64,000 nt of DNA from Arachis hypogaea (GCF_003086295.3 NC_092054.1:18735878-18799877), one strand, 5' to 3'. Positions 1-11,475 are shown, counted from the first letter of the stretch. Made by a program: numbers and translations. The notes: a model not told the origin generated them from the sequence alone.

Positions 1-839
1 AGAAGAATTTTATTACTTTAACAAAGTAGTAACTAGATGCATAAAATTAAACAAATATGCAAATGCAACAACTAATTTAACAAAGAAAATTAAACATTGG
101 TGCAAAAATATAAAGTGACTAACCCATGGAAGTCGGTATCGACCTCCCCACACTTAAAGATTGCACCGTCCTCGGTGCATGCTGAGATGTGCAGGCGGAC
201 GGGCTGTTCCAACTGATGCTTTTCTTCAAGGATTGTGCTGATGGACTTGTTTGTCTCCCCATATAAACGTCTTCCGGTTCCCTTCCGGGTGGCCATCCTG
301 AAAGAGAAAAGGGAAGAAGAGTAACCCGGAAATAGAGATAAGAAAATAAAAGAAGTATGGGTGGGTTAATGCCAAATGATAAGGGTCTCATTTACATGGA
401 AGCTTCAACATGTAAGTGAGAAAACAATAGAAGTCATGGCATGCCAGTGGTGCAAGATTTGAAACATAGGGAGGAGAGTGTGGGTAATGAAAGACAGTAT
501 AAGCTCATGTCAATGCAAAAAGGAATACAAATATCATAAAAGATTAGCATTGATTTAAATAATATTACCCGACAATGTAAACAAGTCACTAAGCACCAAA
601 TAATACCAGAAAAGACACAACAGTTGAATATGAACAAGTGACACCAATGGAAAAGTAATAATTTTAGAAAAGAAAAGAAAAATATGCACACAATTAAAAT
701 ACAATGGATGAAAGTATTTAAATAAAATAAAATAAAAGAGAAGAAGAATGAGAAGGGAAAGAAGGGAAGAAGAAATAAGTAAGAAAGGAGGGAGGAAAAA
801 TTAGGATTGGGAGAGAAAAGATAAGATATTTGGCAAATT

Positions 840-1380
840 AGGATAAACTGTGCGGTGCAAGCGACGCGGTCGCGTGGGGCACGCGGTCGCGCGGCTTGCG
901 CTTAAACTGATTGACGCGATCGCGTCGGTCACGCGGTCGCGTTACACAGTTTATGCTACTGGCGCGAGGGCAGCCTCGCGCCCGCACAACTCTCTGTTCA
1001 AAATCATATTAGTGCCAAATTTTAAGTGACGCGATCGCATGGAGCATGCGATCGCATGAGTGGGCTTTAAAGGAATATGACGCGGTCGCGTGGGTCACGC
1101 GGCCGCGTGGGAAGGATTATGCGTTCAGTACCAATCCAGCACCACTCTCGCACAACTTTCGGGTGTGCACCACTTTGACGTCAAAATCTTGGTCACGCGG
1201 CTGCGTGGGGCACGCGGTCGCGTGGGAGGCCATTATTCCCATATGACGCGGTCGCGTGGGACGATTTGTGCCATTGGCACGCCTCCAGCCACGCTCTTGC
1301 GTGACTTTCTGTTCAATTCTTTTCTTCCCAACGCACTGGCGACGCGGACGCATCAGCGACGCTGCCGCGTCGCGTGCGCG
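840..1380. repeat. CG-rich degenerate repeat blocks inside the retrotransposon
   Basis: At least seven short blocks built on GACGCGGTCGCGTGGG or close variants occur at about 861-895, 914-945, 1029-1060, 1078-1110, 1195-1230, 1244-1262 and 1339-1380. They are separated by ordinary AT-rich spacers such as 'CACTCTCGCACAACTTTC'. The core ACGCGGTCGCGT is nearly palindromic. The region lies downstream of the gag-like ORF on the minus strand, where the element has no recognisable gene. Small ORFs that cross it on both strands look like by-products of the low stop-codon density. Confidence 0.7.
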
Positions 1381-1605
1381 TGTTTTTTTTTTTTTATGTA
1401 GAATGCAGAATGCAGTATGCAGAATGCAATGCTTAATGTGAATGCTATGCATGATTCCAGGTTCAATAAAATAAAATAAAATTCAAAAACAAACAAAGCT
1501 AAATAAAATTAAAATTGTAAAAGGAACGATCATACCATGGTGGGTTGTCTCCCACCTAGCACTTTTAGTTAAAGTCTTTAAGTTGGACATTATATGAGCT
1601 TCCTG

Positions 1606-3171
1606 TTATGGTGGCTTGTGTTTACATTCATCCAGAAATCTCCACCAATGTTTGGAATGCCAACAGCCTCCGGAGTCCCAAACTAGGCATGTGAAGCTTC
1701 TGAGCAGCTTCAAACAGATTTTCAGGCTCCCGGGGTGATGAACATCAGAATATTTTCCAGGATCCCAAACTTTGGTTCTAAATCCGCCTTCATTTTGATC
1801 TATACTTTTCCATCCGGGCGGTTTAAAAAGTGGATTCTCACCATGGTGACCAAACGTTCTCCATGATCCATTCAATTGAGCATGATACCAATCCGTGCAC
1901 TTTGAGTTGAAGCGTGGAACCTTATTGAACCTTGTGCACCAGCTCTGAGCACGAGCCATTTCCCTCTTACTCTTAAAGCAGCAGAGAGCTCTAAGCTGGC
2001 CATCTGTTTCAAGCAAACCATATTCAAGTGAATAAGTAAAGTTATAGGTTAAGGATTGTACCCACTTGAAACTTGTATTAGGTGGTAATGGCCTTGGGAT
2101 AGGTGTTTCCGGTGGTTCTGTAAGTTCTACTCCCTTGTGCTTTTCTGTGAATTCCTCCGCTTCCTTGCAAGGTTCTACAATTGTATCTGTGTCCTGGTCA
2201 AAGTCTTCTATGTCTTCCTCATCACTTGAGTCATAGATTGGAGGTTGAGAGAAATCTACCTCTGCATCGTCTTCATATTCACTTGGGGAAGATTCTTCGA
2301 CCTCAGAGAATTCACTTGCGGATGCCAGTTCATTACTAAGAGAATTTGACTTGTGACTATCATCATCAAGGGAATTTGTGTCCTGGGTTATTCCGTCTGA
2401 TTCTTCATAAACAACTTGCCTTGGAGATTGTACAATATCCTCCTTAGCATCAACTGTAGCGTCCTTGACGGAGTTATCCTCAGTTCTGGATTCCCATAGA
2501 GGTTTAGCATCTCCTAGATCTTCAACCAACTCTTCTTCTTGAACAATGACAGCTTCTTCTACTTGTTCTAGTACGAATTTATTCTCTGTCTTGTCCACTG
2601 GAGTTTCTGGTATCTCCTTCATGCTACTCTCTTCGTTAGACTGTTCACATGGGGCTGTGGCTGATCCTTGTGTATTTGAGCGCCTAGAAACCCATTGAAT
2701 TACTACTTGCTCCAGTTGTCGAATGGTTGTTTGAAGTTTATTTACTGTTTCCTTTAGGCGAACCTCTGCTTCTCGGGTTGCCGGATTTGGACATGATACA
2801 TAGGAAAGTGGCGGTGATTGGGAGTGATTGGATTGGTACTGGGGTAAGGAAGGATCATATGGTGGTGAATGGTGAAGAGAAGCTTGTGAGTGTGGTGGTT
2901 CGAGGTTATGTTGAAAGGATGGTTTATATGCACGGGGTGGGGCTTGTTGGTAGTTACAAGGTTGTCCACCATATCTTTCAGCTGGGTATGCATTGTAGAA
3001 TGGTCTTTGTCCAGGATATCTCGGAGGGTGTTGCTGCCTAAAGGGTTGATTAGATCCTCTTGGCTCCATCCATCCTTGATTGGTCTGACCTTGATGCATA
3101 TTCCTGCTGTAACTTCTATTTTCTTCAACAAAGTTAGAACCAAACTCAAAGCGAGAGGGGTGAGAATTCAT
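1606..3171 (-). CDS. Gag-like retrotransposon protein, 521 aa, uninterrupted
   Basis: The frame opens further upstream (3261), but the chosen start MNSHPSRFEF at 3171 is the natural one, because the upstream residues are a hydrophobic translation of the leader between primer site and gene. Residues 1-130 are rich in Pro, Gln, Tyr and Ser, residues 140-165 look like a short coiled coil (TREAEVRLKETVNKLQTTIR), and residues 180-370 are strongly acidic. The C-terminal 150 residues are rich in Trp, Cys and His (motifs such as GSWRTFGHHGENPLFKPPGW) and may fold. No zinc knuckle, protease or polymerase motif is present. In position it equals gag, right after the primer site. An intact 1.56 kb frame is unusual here, where nearly every other mobile-element frame is broken. 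It suggests recent activity or selection; function is unknown. Confidence 0.6.
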   Translation of the reverse strand: MNSHPSRFEFGSNFVEENRSYSRNMHQGQTNQGWMEPRGSNQPFRQQHPPRYPGQRPFYNAYPAERYGGQPCNYQQAPPRAYKPSFQHNLEPPHSQASLHHSPPYDPSLPQYQSNHSQSPPLSYVSCPNPATREAEVRLKETVNKLQTTIRQLEQVVIQWVSRRSNTQGSATAPCEQSNEESSMKEIPETPVDKTENKFVLEQVEEAVIVQEEELVEDLGDAKPLWESRTEDNSVKDATVDAKEDIVQSPRQVVYEESDGITQDTNSLDDDSHKSNSLSNELASASEFSEVEESSPSEYEDDAEVDFSQPPIYDSSDEEDIEDFDQDTDTIVEPCKEAEEFTEKHKGVELTEPPETPIPRPLPPNTSFKWVQSLTYNFTYSLEYGLLETDGQLRALCCFKSKREMARAQSWCTRFNKVPRFNSKCTDWYHAQLNGSWRTFGHHGENPLFKPPGWKSIDQNEGGFRTKVWDPGKYSDVHHPGSLKICLKLLRSFTCLVWDSGGCWHSKHWWRFLDECKHKPP

Positions 3172-3268
3172 GGTAGTAAATGAAAAATAAAAAGAAGAAA
3201 CAAAAATAAATAAACAAGCAAAAGAAAAAATATTTATAATAACCAATAATAAGGCACACATTAGCAGT

Positions 3269-3286
3269 TCCCCAGCAACGGCGCCA
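3269..3286 (-). other. Primer binding site, tRNA-Asp type
   Basis: The minus strand reads TGGCGCCGTTGCTGGGGA directly inside the LTR. This matches the 3' end of plant tRNA-Asp (complement TGGCGCCGTTGCCGGGGA) with one mismatch. tRNA-Asp-type primers are typical of Athila/Tat-like Ty3 elements, which supports the element's orientation and class. Confidence 0.85.
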
Positions 3287-3289
3287 TTT

Positions 3290-4856
3290 TGATGAGAGAA
3301 CTTTTGCGTGGTCTAGAAATTTGCGGATAAATCCTCGTTGCAAGTATAGTTTCTAAACCTTCAAAAGTCCTTTCATACAAACATTTTCGTTGTCACAAGT
3401 AACAAACCCCTTAAAAATTGTTAACCGAGTATTCAAACCTCGGGTCGTCTTCTCAAGGAACTGTAAGGAAGTATGTTCTTATTATTGGCTATAAATGTTG
3501 TAATCGGGGTTTAGAAAGTGAGAAGCAAGTGATTTGAATGACAAGTAAAGTAAATGGCAATTAAAATAAATAAATACTGTAAAGCAAACTTTTGGCAAGG
3601 TAAGAGAAATTGGAAGTCCAACTTAGTTATCTCTCTTAACAATAATGAAAGTTGAATCTAAATTCCACTTAGTCAACCTTTAAGACAAAGGAAAGTCAAG
3701 GGATTAATTAGTTTGACCTTCGAATCCTATTTATATCCTAAGAAAAAATTAGGATTATTGAAGTTCAGTTCAATTAGCAAGATAACGATTATCAATTATG
3801 TTGAGTTTGATAATGTTGAGTTACTGATTTCTTAACCAAGACCAAAAGGAAAAAAAAAGTAAAATTGCTGGAATAAAAATGTCCTTAGATGGAAAGCAAT
3901 GGTAACAAAAATTAAAGAGAAAGCAATCAATAACTGAAATACCTCAAATAATCATTAATTCAAATCATAACATGGAAAGGATTCATAAGCCAATTGGGCA
4001 ACATCTGTAGATACGAATAAAAGCATTAAAGTAAAAGTAGCATAGAAACATAAATTAAAGTAAATATTAAACCTGGATCGAGAGTCACTCTTAAAAACTA
4101 AGAGAAGTCCTAAATCCTAATCCTAATTCTAATCCTAAGAGAGAAGGGAGAGAATCTCCCTCTCAAAACTAAATCTAAATCATGGAAAGTAATAAAAATG
4201 CGAGCTCCCTATGAATGGATGCATTCCCCCACTTTATAGCCTCTAATCTATGTTTTCTAGGCTACAAACTGGGTCAAAAACAGCCCAGAAATTGCCCCCT
4301 GCGTATTCTGGTACGTTCAGGTCGCGGACAAGTGACGTGGAGGCGTCGCCCACGCGGCCGCGCGGATTGAAGTTCGCAGATGCGACGCATCCGCGTGGAT
4401 CATGCGTTCGCGTCACCTAGCATCAGGGCAACTATGGCATATTATATATCAAATCAAAGCCCCGGACGTTAGCTTTCCAAAGCAACTGAAACTGCGTCAT
4501 TTGGACCTCTGTAGCTAAAGTTATAGCCATTTGAGTGCGAAGAGGTTAGGCTGGACAACTTAGCAATTTCTCCAACTTATTGTATTCCTTCCACTTTTGC
4601 ATGCTTCCTTTCCATCCTCTGAGCCATTCCTGCCCTGTAATCTCTAAAATCACTTAACACATATACCAAGGCATCTAATGGTAATAAGAGTGGATTAATA
4701 TTAGCAATTATAAGTCCAAAGAAACATGTTTTCAATCAAAGCACATAATTAGGAAGGCAAATGTAAAACCATGCAAATAGTATGAATAAGTGGATAAAGT
4801 GTAGATAAAAACTACTCAATTGAGCACAAGATAAACCATAAAATAGTGGTTTATCA
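3290..4856 (-). repeat. 5' LTR of the retrotransposon, 1567 bp
   Basis: On the minus strand it begins TGATAAACCACTATTTTATG and ends TTCTCTCATCA, so it has TG...CA ends, and the primer site follows after a short AAA spacer. Its start and its end (GAACTATACTTGCAACG-like stretch, then CGACAAA-like tail) match the solo LTRs at 28370-29901 and 42434-43860, so all three belong to one family. A CG-rich block at about 4320-4415 contrasts with the AT-rich rest. The base pairs just outside (4857-4861, AAGAT) would be the target duplication, but the partner copy lies outside the window. Confidence 0.85.
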
Positions 4857-5481
4857 AAGATGATACGTTTGTGTAGCGTTGAGGGAGGGAGGTTTTGAGC
4901 ATAAAACGACGTCGTTTTACCTCATTTTGGTACCACACCAAATACTACATTGTTTGCGTGCTGCCAGCATGTCACCAACAAGTCCAACTCACCTTTCTGG
5001 TTGTGCCAGCTGGACGAAATTGGCCGGAAGGACGAGTCTGAGTTCCGGAGTGCAACTTTAGGGATAAATATGAGTAATTTTTAACTTTGGGGATCACTAT
5101 GAGGCTCGAGGGTAACTTCAGGGACCACTTTGAAACTTACCTCATAATATACCTAAAACTCTTTCGTATAGTATATAGGTACAACAAATAAACGGTCATC
5201 AAAAGAAAAAAATGAGACGGTCATCAAAATAAAAAAAAAGTTACAACAAAGAGACTTCTTCATAATATCTGAGTTTCGGCCCACATTTCAGCCCTTAAAC
5301 TAGAATTCAGACTAGCCCAATCCATCAGAACTCGTCTCTCAGGCAATGCATAATAGGAACCATGCCCTTGGCAAAAAAAAAAGGAACCATGTGAGATTAG
5401 ATTTTCTGGATTTTTTTCTCGTTGAGAAGATATAAAGTGTAATCTCTCATTATACATTTTATATATGAAACCAAGAGAAAA

Positions 5482-5527
<46 letters not shown>

Positions 5528-5845
5528 ATATAAGAAAAAAATATATCACTTAAATAGTAAAAATCACATTTTATACTTTTAATTAAAAAATTAAAAAAAT
5601 TCATTCCCTAAATAATATATATCATATGAGAAAAACCAACTAATAGTATAAACTAATATATTTGGTTGGAAAAAAATAAAAGAGAAATTAAAAAAATGAA
5701 AGAAATATTATAAAAGTAAAAAGTTTTATAATTTCTTAGAGAGAGAGAGAAATGAAAAAATGTGAAACAAAGCACATAGAATGCAAAAAAAAAATGTTAT
5801 ATTTATATGCTTTGATCAATATTCTGTATATTGTATAAGTATATA
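4857..5845. other. Non-coding DNA between the LTR element and LINE 1
   Basis: No gene could be supported. Positions 4865-5150 carry a moderately GC-rich stretch with a CGACGTCG palindrome and phrases such as 'GGGACCACTTTGAAACTTA', which looks like an old repeat. From 5460 it becomes very AT-rich, with an (AT)19 tract and a short GAGAGA run near 5740. Confidence 0.5.
5487..5524. repeat. (AT)n microsatellite, about 19 units
   Basis: An uninterrupted alternating AT run lies in AT-rich intergenic sequence. Confidence 0.95.
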
Positions 5846-5861
5846 ATGTTATTTTTATTTT
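5846..5861. repeat. Target-site duplication of LINE 1, 3' side copy
   Basis: ATGTTATTTTTATTTT is identical to 11476-11491. It sits directly next to the poly(A) end of the element (poly-T on the plus strand). Confidence 0.9.
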
Positions 5862-6009
5862 TATTTTTTTGTTTTTTGGTGTATGACAAAGAAAAGAAAA
5901 AAAAAAAGCAAATTTTCTAAGTAAAAAGTTGAAAGTATCTCTAAATTTTTTTGGATTAGCCTTCTAATATCCTCAGCAGAAATAGTCTATTCCTTATAAG
6001 GCTCATTTA

Positions 6010-9000
6010 AGCCTTGCAATTTTTTTTGTTAAGGAGTCAGCAATAATATTAGCAAAACGCATCATCGAATTAAGCAAAGCACGCTAGTCTCTAACCAACA
6101 TATGTTGAATTTTTTTTACAATATCTTTATCCAAGGCATGAACAACGACATTTGCAGCTTGTATAAGAAGAATAACCTCGAGATAATCTGTTTCACAAAT
6201 GACTTCACGAAGACCCATCTTCCAAGTTAGAGTTAAATCCCACCAAATAGCAAAAAGCTCCCCTCTAAGAACTGAACTAAATGAAAGAGAGCATAACATT
6301 TCACACACTCGTCAGCTGAGTTTGTGATGATACAACCAAAACCCGCTAAACCAATTTCTCCTATAAAACTGGCATCACAATTTATCTTAAACTTATTCAT
6401 AGGGGAACTACCCAATCAATCAACAAAGAAGGATATGCACAAACTTCTTGAGTATGAACTGATTTGCTGAAATCTTGACAAGACTTATATATAAGGATTT
6501 GAAGCTTATTTGAAGACCAAGGTTGATCAGAATTAAAAATGTCATTACTGCGGCTTCGCCAAATCCACCATACAGCAGACAAGAAAAGGAAATCATCCTT
6601 CTTAATATTTAAAGCAAACTAATCCTCAAGTTATAGTTCGAGAAAAAAGATTGAGAAGAAAAACCGATCCTATGCCACATATTTTTAGCCGTACTGTAGT
6701 CACGCAAACAAAGAAAAATAGACTCTACTCTATTTTAGCAACGAGGACAAAATCAGAATTAGCAAGATCTCTTTTAACTTGAAAATACGCAATAGGCAAA
6801 GCCTCATAAAGAGAAGGCCACACAAGAAATTTGATCTTCTCTAGAATTTTTAATCCCCACACTCACTGCCAATTATTGTTATGCTGCCAATTAAAGATCC
6901 TCTGCGCAACCTATTCATACCCATTCTTGGCTGTATAAAAGTTAGAATATCCCTAGATCCAACTAGCTTGTGGTCCATATTGAGCAATAGGATTGTATCT
7001 GTAGAGCTCAACCCGCACATTATCAAAAATAAAAGAATAACACTTCTCTAAATACTACCTGCCATCCCTCCAAACATCTTGCACCTTAAAATTCGAATCA
7101 CTAATATGAACATAAGAAACATTCACTGTTAAAGGGTCCTCTGATTTCCACTTATCAAACCAGAAAGATTGGTCCAACGGTTCAATACACCGAGAATACC
7201 CTTCTTTAAGCCATCTACTAGCTTTCTCAATACTATGCCAAGTATAAGATGGGTTATGAACAGAAGGAAGCTCCCAAAGTGAAGTATTAGATAAATACTT
7301 AGCTAAAATCATTTGAACTCAGAGCTTCTCTTTGCTATATAAAAGATGCCAAACCATTTTTTTTCAAGAGAGTAATGTTAACACAACGAACATCCCTGAT
7401 ACCAAGACCATTATACCTCTTGAGAGTAACAATAATTTTTCAGTTAACCAAACTCAGCCCTCTCCCCTCAGTATTCATCTTTTACAAGAATTGACGCATC
7501 ATAGAATTTATCTTGTTGCAGACATAATTAGGAAAGAAAGCAATTTGCATATGGTAAATGGGAATAGATGTAGCAACAGAATTAATGAGATAAAGTCTAC
7601 CTGCCTTGTTAAGAAGCTTACCTTTTCATCTGGCTAGTCTAGACCAAATCTTGTCCAAAACTCCTTGAAAAGAAGCTCTATTAACCTTCTCATGGTTCAA
7701 GTTTATCCCCAAATATTTTCTAAATTTTGAGTAAAACAAATAGATGAAATGTCGGTAAATAAATCTCTTCTTCTGTTTGAAACACTTCTGGAGCAAAGAA
7801 CCTTGGATTTATCCACATTCACCTTTAATTATGAGACCTTACTAAAGAGGTGAAGCACATTCATGACAAGTTGAACATGGGATTTTGTTGCCTTGCAAAA
7901 AAAAGTAGATCATCAGCAAATATAAAGTGAGAAATCCAAGGCTCTCCTTTAGACACTGCAACCGGCTCCCACAAACCATCTTCTACCTTTTTACTAATTA
8001 GACAAGCTAGGCGGTCCATGCAAAGAACGAATAAGTAGGGGGACATATGGCCTCCTTGCCTAAGACCTCTCTACAAGGAAAAAACCCTTCAAGCTTGGAG
8101 CCATTCCATATAATAGTTAAAAAAAGATGATCGAATACAAAACATAATAAGGCGGACAGTATTAGTAAAGAAACCAAAAAGTTGTAATGTTTGTGCTAGA
8201 AATCTCCAATCAACTCTGTCATAAGCCTTTTCAAGGTCAATCTTAAAGGCTAGAGTGCCTTTCTTGGACTTGGTACGTTTTGTAAAATGCAAGACCTTTT
8301 GAGCAACTATAATGTTGTCTATAGTACCTCTACTTGGAATAAAACCACCTTGCAATGTGCCAACAATATCAGTTAAGAAGGGGCACAATCTATTAACCTA
8401 GACCTTGATAATAATCTTATAAACCACGTTACATAAACTGATAGATTTGAAATCCTTCAAACTAGTTGGAGCATTAACCTTCGTAATTAAAACAATTAAA
8501 GTTTCAAAAATTAAAGAATCAATGGTAGCACCCAAAAAAGCACTATTAACCAAAGTCTAAACATCTTTTTCCACTATACTCCAATATTTCTTGAAGAAGA
8601 TAGCTTGAAATCCATTGGGTCCTGGAGCTTTAAAGGGACTCATACTGAACAAAGCTGACTTCACCTCTTCAAATCTTATAAGAGCCGTCAAAGCTTGACA
8701 TGCTTCATGAGGGAAAGAAGGCAATGGGTACTCACCTATGCTGTCTAGCACTGTATTTTCTATAGACCAAAAAAGATTTTGAAAGAACGCCCTTGCTTCT
8801 TTTTTAAGGATATTCGCCTCCGTTATCCAAGTTCCATCATTAATAAATAGGCCATGAATCTTGTTGTATTTCCTTCTCATAAGTGTTTGTGTATAAAAAT
8901 TTTTGTATTTTTATCACCCAAAAGAACCTAATTTTTCTTTGATTTCTGAGCCCACAACATCTCTTCTTAGAGCAGGATAACTTTATATTTATCAAGGCAC

Positions 9001-9923
9001 TCTTTCTCCTTTGCTCTGAGAAATAGACTATCTAAATGCTCAAGATGTTTTTGAATGTCATCAATCTTCTTTTCCAAGTTTTGCTTTCTCACAAAGATAT
9101 TGTCGAAGGTCTCTCTGTTGAACTTTAAAGAACTCTTTTGTACTTCAATAAAACAATCAGTTATTCGGGGTGTTTTTCTACTCCACGCCTGTTGCACCAC
9201 TGTCTTGTAACTAGGATGAGTACTCCAGGCTTGTTGAAATCTGAAAGGTTTATTCTCTTTTGGCTGTACCAAACCAAAGCATCTAAGAAGAATAGACCGT
9301 GATCTGAATGAAGTCTAGATAAAATTTTCAAATAAGCTTCTGAAAAGGAATACCTCCAAAAAACATCTGAAATTACCTTATCAAGTTTTTTGACAATATT
9401 GCAGCATCCATGAGTTTTTCATACCAAGTAAAACCTCTACCTGTACAAGGCAAGTAAACAAGACCACAAGCATCTAAAGTATCAGTAAAGACACTGGAAT
9501 GGGTTTCATAAAAATTCCTCCTATTACTTCTTCTGGATGCAAAATTTTATTGAAATCTCCTATCAAAATCCAAGGACATTGACGATCAGAATTTAGAGAA
9601 AGAAGATTCTCCCAAAGTAGAGTACGATTGGAATATTGTGGACTCCCATACACTGTACTGCATAACCATTTTTTACCACCCATATGAACTTCAACAGTAA
9701 GACATTGATAAAAGAAATTCACAATACTGCAAATTACATTACTAACAGACGAGAGAAACCAAATTCCCTCTTTATGGCCACAAGCCTCGACAATACCCAC
9801 ATCATGAAACTCCAACTTCTCCCAAAAGGACTTTAAATTAGAAAAAGGGACATGAGTCTCAACTAAAATACCAAACGACGGATGATATCTCTTGACTAGT
9901 TCCTTACAGTGAACCCTAGCCAT
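6010..9923 (-). pseudogene. LINE 1 ORF2: endonuclease, reverse transcriptase, RNase H, broken
   Basis: Fragments in order on the minus strand are: an APE-type endonuclease part (9923-9474, with GDFNKILHPEE); a linker (9272-8967); reverse transcriptase (8880-7861, with KAPGPNGFQAIFF, FKIDLEKAYDRVDW and the catalytic FADD as HFIFADDLLFF); a later part (7312-7055); and a C-terminal RNase H-like region (6415-6010, with INCDASFIGEIGLAGFGC and ELFAIWWDL). The frame is interrupted many times. The second catalytic Asp of the RT box is retained here, unlike LINE 2. The C-terminal RNase H marks it as a plant L1 lineage that carries this added domain. Confidence 0.88.
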
Positions 9924-10019
9924 TTATTAAATGCTTTCTTCACATTCTAAGCCAAGATATTGAAATTTTTATTATCCATAACAAACATGAAAAATAAAAG
10001 AGAGAAACCAGGTACTCAT

Positions 10020-11449
10020 TAATGAGTAGCCATCATGACATCCCCAGAAATTCCATGAACGTCTTGATCGACTTCGACTCCTTTCTCGCCAGGTGCACTT
10101 ACCTGAACTTCCTGCTCCACTATATTAGGTGAGCTTTGCAGCGATGAGGGTCTTCTCCTCTTGTGCTTATTCTATTGCAGAGGAGTTTTAGTAATATTAC
10201 AGTGCTTAATATGCAAACCAACGCATTGAGGGAGCGTTATTTTCTTGGATCCAGAAGAGGATGGTCCATTATTTTCTCTTGGTTTTGGGCCTATGTTAAA
10301 AACAATTGGGCCTTTTTTTGTACTGGACCTTGGCCCATTTTTGCCTTTTCTTTTCGATGGATCACTTCCCATCCTGCCTCATTTGCATGTGGAGATATGT
10401 TACCCTCCTTTGCATGCTGATTTTTCTCCTTAGGATCTATTGAAATTGGTTTCTCATTAATTGTGTTAGGCTTCTTGCCAAATTCAATAACATCTTGCAG
10501 GTTGCCTGATTTCCCACAATTTAAAATTTTTGGTGCCGGAGCACCCTTTTGCAGTTGCTGCTTCTCAACTGCTATTGCCGATGGTGGACTGATATTGACT
10601 TCATCTTTTTTCCTTTTGAACACTCTCCTGCAATATGCCCGTAGCAATCACAGAGCCCATAAATCAAATGCAAGCTTTCATATTCAACATTATATTTAAT
10701 TTCATCCACTACAATCTTTTGTACTATTGGTAAACCCAAATCGATATGAGCATAAGTACAAGCGTATTTACCCCTCTCTACTGATTTTGTTACAAAATCG
10801 ATCTTAATGGAATTACGTACCTATAACCGAAGCTATCTTATTCATGGCTTTTTTTTATAATAATACATGATAGGTAACCTTGCAATCCTAACCCATACCA
10901 TGGTGGATCCAAAAGATCCTTCACCTGTCCTAAAGGAAGGACTCCACAGTTTGACCGTTCACCATTCACGGTCCTCCTAGCAAAATTTTGTCTCTTTCTT
11001 CTAGCATATCAAACTTTGCCAAAAAATAGCCATATCCCACGTCAAGAAGTTCATAGCCACACTTTAGTCGCCAAACACTGTTGAGCTTGTGACAAGGTTC
11101 TGTAGCTTAAATTCTTATCTATAACCTTAAGATCTATAGCCTTGTTATAGGGTTGAGCAAGAGCCACTCTCGCCTCCTCCGTGAAGGTAACGCTAGGAGA
11201 AGGATCTCCCTGTTTTTCTTTGACTGATGCCAGTTAATTTCCATCAAGAAGATCCAATGCTCCTAGTATAATTGACATAGAAGTACCCACAACTTTATGA
11301 TGAAATGATACCCTACCCTGTGTTGGGACCTTCTTGACACCTGAAGCAACCCCTCCTCCACTTTCCTTCTTATTTTCGCCACTGGTCATGCCAGAAACCT
11401 CACTTTGAGCCACCCTTGAACCCTCTTTTCCACTCGCACCGTCACTCAT
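10020..11449 (-). pseudogene. LINE 1 ORF1 (RNA-binding, zinc-knuckle protein), broken
   Basis: The start MSDGASGKEG at 11449 fits the 5' edge of the element. The remaining parts are spread over several frames (pieces at 11449-11234 and 10647-10291). Near 10600-10670 the minus strand encodes YGLCDCYGHIAGEC, which is a CX2CX4HX4C zinc knuckle in which the first Cys has become Tyr. ORF1 proteins of plant L1 elements bind the element RNA. The exact end is not clear, and 10020 is set by the start of ORF2 and the last plausible ORF1 text. Confidence 0.7.
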
Positions 11450-11475
11450 AATCGTACTCTCACCGTACTCTCACT

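Larger units (their letters stand above)
1..4856 (-). mobile_element. Non-autonomous LTR retrotransposon (Ty3-like), 5' LTR plus internal region, cut by window start
   Basis: Read on the minus strand, the element starts with an LTR (4856-3290), followed by a primer site and a gag-like ORF, then about 1.6 kb of non-coding DNA that runs off position 1. No integrase, reverse transcriptase or protease is visible, so this part looks non-autonomous; the rest lies outside the window. Downstream of the ORF, a G-rich stretch near 1535-1555 (minus-strand GGTGGGAGACAACCCACC) resembles a segment I associate with the 3' part of plant Ty3-type elements. A short minus-strand ORF at 296-90 begins MATRKGTGRR and is followed by a purine run (AAGTGTGGGGAGG, about 143-155), but I cannot assign it. 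The 3' LTR and its target duplication are not in view. Family name is uncertain: FIDEL- or Feral-like Arachis elements are candidates from general knowledge only. Confidence 0.8.
5862..11475 (-). mobile_element. LINE 1: L1-like non-LTR retrotransposon, 5.6 kb, full length but decayed
   Basis: The minus strand carries ORF1 (from 11449), then ORF2 with endonuclease, reverse transcriptase and RNase H regions, and ends in an A-rich tail (plus-strand T-rich at 5862-5885). The element is bounded by an exact 16-bp direct repeat, ATGTTATTTTTATTTT, at 5846-5861 and 11476-11491, which is a convincing target-site duplication. With ORF1 starting about 26 nt from the 5' end, the copy appears to be full length. 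Both ORFs contain several frameshifts and stops, so this copy cannot move by itself. Confidence 0.92.

Noticed and set aside
840..1380. CRISPR-like array or host CpG island
   Set aside because: Units and spacers are irregular, the genome is eukaryotic, and the region lies inside a retrotransposon with no host gene attached.
1046..1452. ORFs through the CG-rich blocks (both strands)
   Set aside because: The repeats lack stop codons by composition. The translations are low-complexity and all overlap one another.
10163..10699. Plus-strand ORFs opposite LINE 1 ORF1
   Set aside because: They are antisense to the zinc-knuckle ORF1 of the LINE, overlap each other in several frames, and have no family resemblance.
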